Position numbers and translations under genes: made by a program. The notes below the pieces were generated by a model. That model saw only the letters and a program-made list of their open reading frames with translations, ran no database searches and was not told the DNA's origin. Below are positions 60,792-64,000 of a DNA stretch of 64,000 nt, piece by piece; positions within the stretch are counted from its first letter, which is position 1, and each line of letters begins with the position of its first letter. The stretch is from Chitinophaga sedimenti (GTDB taxonomy: Bacteria > Bacteroidota > Bacteroidia > Chitinophagales > Chitinophagaceae): assembly GCF_023156195.1 (NCBI RefSeq), contig NZ_JAKUKA010000001.1, forward strand, positions 5,580,001-5,644,000. The letters are read 5' to 3'.

Positions 60792-60951
60792 GTTAGCGTA
60801 TTGTTAGTGGTCAAAGGGACGGCTATGCGAAATGCGATTATCCATGCCTGATATCTTTAGTGAGTTGAATTAATGGCCATGACCACGCCGCGACTTGTGA
60901 TCCGGGATTATAGTCCTTTCGGTGGACCGGTGGTGTATGGGCCCGTGAGGG

Positions 60952-60988
60952 CCACCTGATGCTGAAGCGTGGCATCAGGTGGGTTTTT
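60952..60988 (+). terminator. Plus-strand terminator-like hairpin upstream of the array
   Basis: CCACCTGATGC and GCATCAGGTGG form a perfect 11-bp stem with a 9-base loop, followed by GTTTTT on the plus strand. All genes here lie on the minus strand, so the T tract points against the operon. It could end an antisense transcript or act as a leader structure. Confidence 0.5.
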
Positions 60989-61008
60989 GGCCCTGGCTTG
61001 GTCGTTCA

Positions 61009-62207
61009 TTACTCCTGATCCTGGGATGGTTCTGGTCGTTTTTTTAACAGGTCGTTATCCAGATCGTCGATGGCATTGGGCCTGCCGACTTTCTGCGAAT
61101 TGGCTTGACGCTGTTCGCGGGCCTGCTGGGTTAAAAACAGGTCGTGATCCTGGTAGACGCCTTTATCATTGATGATATGAATGGTTTTTGCTTCAGGATT
61201 TGCATAAATAAAGATATCCCCCACGTTGGGCACGTTGTGTGGCATCTGAACATAGTTGCCTTTCTCCAGCAGTTTGGCAATGGCTTCAATTTGATCTTCT
61301 GTTTTAAGGTTGGGGAAATCAAAGCGACGGAGTACTTCACGGAGATCGAACTCGCCCTTTTGATGTAGTATCGGTTGCCATAATCATCAAATAGTTTTTC
61401 TCCCTTTTCCGGATTGTAACCCTCTTTGAGTTCCGGGTAATTAAATCTTAGCCAGTTGGACTTCGTTTGCGAAGTTTGGGTTTCACCCTGGAAGGGGGCC
61501 GATGCCAGTGCAATTGCATGTTCTTCCGCCTGTGCATTTCCGGCAGGTTGCAGGTTGGCATGATTGTCATTTACAAAGTAGGTTTTAAACACAGCCCTTG
61601 GCCTGCTGACACTGTCCATCAGGTTATAGGCTTCTACTTTGGTGATGTTCAGATCGGCCGGGAACCGTTGTTTTCTTATCTGGTAGGAGTCGTAGAAAGT
61701 CTGAATGGCGGCGTCCACTCTTTCTCTGTCCTCGGGTCGGATAAGGGGATCGAACGTTTCTTTGTAGAGCACGGCCAGACGGTAGAAGATATTTTTATCA
61801 ATCTTATATAAGTTGGTTAAATCGTTACGCAGGTCATCTTCATACCGCTGTTTGGCGGCAGCGAATGCTTCCGGATCTGGGGTCTTGCTATTATATATCC
61901 GTGGAGGAGTTGCAAGCCTGAGTTCCAGTTCAACCAGATCGATGCCGTCTGCTACGAAGGCAGGCGGCATGCCCTTTATGATGACAACGTCCATTCCGTT
62001 ATAAAACCCTGCTTTCTCCCCAATTTTGGTATTGAGGGTATATTTCATGCGGGTGTGGTCGTGTTGCTCTCGTACAATAATTTGAGGCTCGGTAATGCCC
62101 GCTGCTACTTGTTCACGCAGCTGTTTGGCCGCGTCGGTGCGATCGAAGCCGGCGTACTTATATGCCTTTTCCAAATATTGCAGTATACTATCGGTGTAAT
62201 TTTCCAT
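61009..62207 (-). pseudogene. Element protein of unknown function, frameshifted
   Basis: A ~399-aa protein starting MENYTDSILQYLEKAYKYAG, with one break at an AAAA run near 61370. The corrected part reads YYIKKGEFDLREVLRRFDFP and then QIEAIAKLLEKGNYVQMPH. The N-terminal half is helical with a MDVVIIKGMPPAFVADGIDL strand pattern. The Y-x-I-KKGEF / LREVLRRF segment looks like a repeat module used in large element proteins. There is no signal peptide. It lies between the array and the 62312-63043 gene, all in one direction. The family was not recognised. Confidence 0.6.
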
Positions 62208-62311
62208 GATGTAAAAGTTTTCTGGTGAATTAATGCCTGCGGGAAAGGTTACGGTCTCCCGGGTCAGGAAGTCTGGTATTGGTTCTTGGCGCTTCTGGCT
62301 GAATAGATCCG

Positions 62312-63043
62312 TTAGTCAGGTCTATATGCCGGGATTGTGTTGGTGGGAGTTGCTGATGTCCCTGGTTGATTAGGCGGTATCCCTTGTTGCTGCTGGTTGT
62401 TGGACTGCTGGTTAGCATTGGTAGGGGTACTGCCTTGTGACTGGTTGTTTGATAGGCTCGGATCGGTGGATTGCTTTCGGTTCTGGCTCTGTCCAGTACC
62501 TATTTGTTGCTGGGTTCCTGGAGGCACTTTGGGGATAAGGCTGTCGCTTCCAGGAGTGGGAGCGGTGACCATATCATAACCTTTGTGCAGCACGTTGCCG
62601 GCAGTTACTAAGACCATCCCCGTCACAGCGCTTGCTAATCGGATCACAGCAATGGGCAGTTTAAAAATTAACGGCATGCCTTCCATTGCGCCTCTCAGGG
62701 TGTCATTAAGGTCCTTGTTCAGAAATTTTCCCACGGATTGTGGTGCTTTGTATACTGACTTTCCAGCTATTTCGGCAGCTCCTTTTAACACTTTACGACC
62801 AATGCCCAGATCATCGTATGCTTTCTGATATTTCCTTCTGTCCACCTCCATCAGGTACAATGTGGCCTGTTCGCCTTTATTGAGCGTTGCAGGATTGAAA
62901 CTGTTGAGGACCTCATCGTACTGGCTGACAAGGTTCTTGAGGTATTTGCGATCTTTAACAATCTGCGGATTATGTAAAGTGTTCTGATAGTGGCGCAAGG
63001 CTATTGCGTCCAGTTCCAATTTGACTTTGTTTGTATGATCCAT
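62312..63043 (-). CDS. Probable membrane-associated element protein with Gln/Asn-rich tail
   Basis: A 243-aa protein. The N-terminal ~110 residues are helical (HTNKVKLELDAIALRHYQNT). A weakly hydrophobic stretch (LIFKLPIAVIRLASAVTGMVLVTAG, about 122-146) may touch the membrane. The last ~80 residues are a low-complexity Gln/Asn/Ser/Pro tail (NNQSQGSTPTNANQQSNNQQ). The 3' end is uncertain, because another frame stays open to 62230. It is between traN and the array on the same strand. No family was recognised. Confidence 0.5.
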   Translation of the reverse strand: MDHTNKVKLELDAIALRHYQNTLHNPQIVKDRKYLKNLVSQYDEVLNSFNPATLNKGEQATLYLMEVDRRKYQKAYDDLGIGRKVLKGAAEIAGKSVYKAPQSVGKFLNKDLNDTLRGAMEGMPLIFKLPIAVIRLASAVTGMVLVTAGNVLHKGYDMVTAPTPGSDSLIPKVPPGTQQQIGTGQSQNRKQSTDPSLSNNQSQGSTPTNANQQSNNQQQQGIPPNQPGTSATPTNTIPAYRPD

Positions 63044-63090
63044 GATTAGATTGTTTAATAGTTCAATTATCAGCCAGGGTAGATGTGGGC

Positions 63091-63974
63091 CTATCTGGCC
63101 AGCAGCAGGGGACGTGCTTTGAGGATGTCAGTTCCTTTGATCTTAAGGCTCATGTGGCGGTCGCCATTTTTCTCAAATAGCTCGATCATGAAATATTTGC
63201 TGTCTGAGATGGTGAACTTTTCAAAAGCAAATACAATGGGAATGGCGCCGGATAATTCCTTTACTCCAAGGCCTGGTTGTACGTTGGTCTGCAGAGGCGT
63301 GATTTCTTTTTCCAGTCGGGAAGTACGTTTGGATTGGCGGCGATCGCGCTGATAGCAACGGGCAAAGTCCACCTCGTAAGCTACCGGGGAGTCGTTGGTT
63401 ACTTCCAGTTTAAAGAACAGGACACCGTCTGAAAGAAATACGCCCCGGTTACGCAGTTGCATGCCGCCAGCCTTTTTGCTTGCAGGCTTGCGGCGCAGCG
63501 GTTTGAGACTGGCTACGTGGTTCAGACCGGCGGTGATTGTGGCCTCGTTGAGCCTGCGTACGGTAAAGTGGACGCCATCGCTGGCAGCTCGTTCGCTCAG
63601 ATCGGTAAAGTCCGGAAGTCGTCTTTGGTGATGGCATCGAAGTATACATCGAACCGGTACACCCGACCATCGGTGGTAAAAACAGTCAGGTTGGTGGAGA
63701 TGGCGGAATCCTGTGCGGCTTTTACTTTCAGGACATTGTTAACACCATCGGCGGTTTTGGCAAGTATCCAGTTATTGCCCCTGTCAACGCCGTTGGCACA
63801 GATGGGGGCTGCAAAGACGATCACCGTGGTGCGCTGCGTGGAAATGGGCAGGCGGGTGGTGATGATCTGGCTGGCGTTGGTGGTCAGCGGAGCCTGGCTT
63901 CTGGCGGGTGTGACAATGGTGAGGCTTAAAAATATAGTAGCAAGTGTGCAGGAAAAAAGTATGTTGCGATTCAT
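63091..63974 (-). pseudogene. traN: Conjugative transposon protein TraN, frameshifted
   Basis: TraN is a periplasmic part of the Bacteroidetes conjugation channel. The start at 63974 has a signal peptide (MNRNILFSCTLATIFLSLTI, then VTPARSQA). The core matches TraN: FAAPICANGVDRGNNWILAK, VLKVKAA, FTTDGRVYRFDVYFD. A break near 63605 separates DDFRTLP from DLSERAASDGVHFTVRR. The C-terminal piece follows (NRGVFLSDGVLFFKLEVTN, ISDSKYFMIELFEKNGDRHM). Transcription runs towards the array. The gene that should follow traN in CTnDOT-like operons (traO) was not seen in the window. Confidence 0.8.
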
Positions 63975-64000
63975 GATTAATTGGCTTTTGAAGAATTGAT

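Noticed and set aside
1..64000. CRISPR array or retron
   Set aside because: No regularly spaced repeats, no Cas genes and no reverse transcriptase were found on either strand.

Overview
The window is accessory DNA of a Bacteroidota bacterium, most likely Chitinophagaceae-like. The evidence is an RteC-family regulator, a Bacteroidetes-type TraN conjugation protein, LytS/LytTR signalling, lipoproteins of the K-x-C-S-K-D sort, TAnnTTTG-type promoters and little reliance on Shine-Dalgarno sites. It looks like part of an integrative conjugative element or conjugative plasmid. No rRNA, tRNA or CRISPR array was seen.

Layout. 1-2220: the istA/istB end of an IS21-family element. 2.4-7.0 kb: small unknown genes, an SRAP-domain gene and a broken lipoprotein ending in a JAMM-like domain. 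7.2-11.4 kb: a mutasome-like pair, a DnaE-type polymerase and a Y-family polymerase with a clamp-binding motif and one substituted catalytic position. 11.5-15 kb: an orphan HEPN-like gene, a membrane protein and rteC. 15.2-18.6 kb: a caspase-like protease, an unknown protein and a metallo-beta-lactamase-fold protein in one run of genes. 18.7-21.3 kb: a LytS-type kinase with its LytTR regulator. 21.9-31.4 kb: a sigma-like protein, an HTH protein, a HEPN/membrane-protein run, lipoproteins and a hairpin-rich intergenic stretch. 31.8-41.9 kb: a probable defence island with two paralogous DUF4365 nuclease-helical proteins, an internally duplicated RHxLEL protein, a uracil-DNA-glycosylase-like gene plus a decayed copy of its 3' end, a HEPN/Toprim protein and a DUF3883 nuclease. 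43-46.4 kb: lipoproteins and an orphan Dam-type methylase. 46.5-60.8 kb: seven consecutive, same-strand, similarly sized (about 600-680 aa) paralogous proteins of unknown function built from a recurring module. 61-64 kb: two unknown element genes and traN, all on the same strand as the array.

Reading quality. Very many genes are split by single-base frameshifts, often at runs of 3-6 identical bases, and the protein remains coherent on both sides. Residual homopolymer errors in the assembly explain this better than mass decay. I therefore give reconstructed gene spans, type the split ones as pseudogene 'as sequenced', and state where each frame breaks.

How the parts may work together (inference). 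The conjugation genes move the element, RteC probably regulates it, and the polymerases, SRAP, glycosylase-like protein and methylase deal with DNA damage or modification. The nuclease, HEPN and caspase genes look like anti-phage or anti-plasmid cargo. The strongest candidates for undescribed biology are the seven-gene modular array behind traN, the caspase/unknown/MBL triad, and the DUF4365-centred island with its glycosylase remnant.
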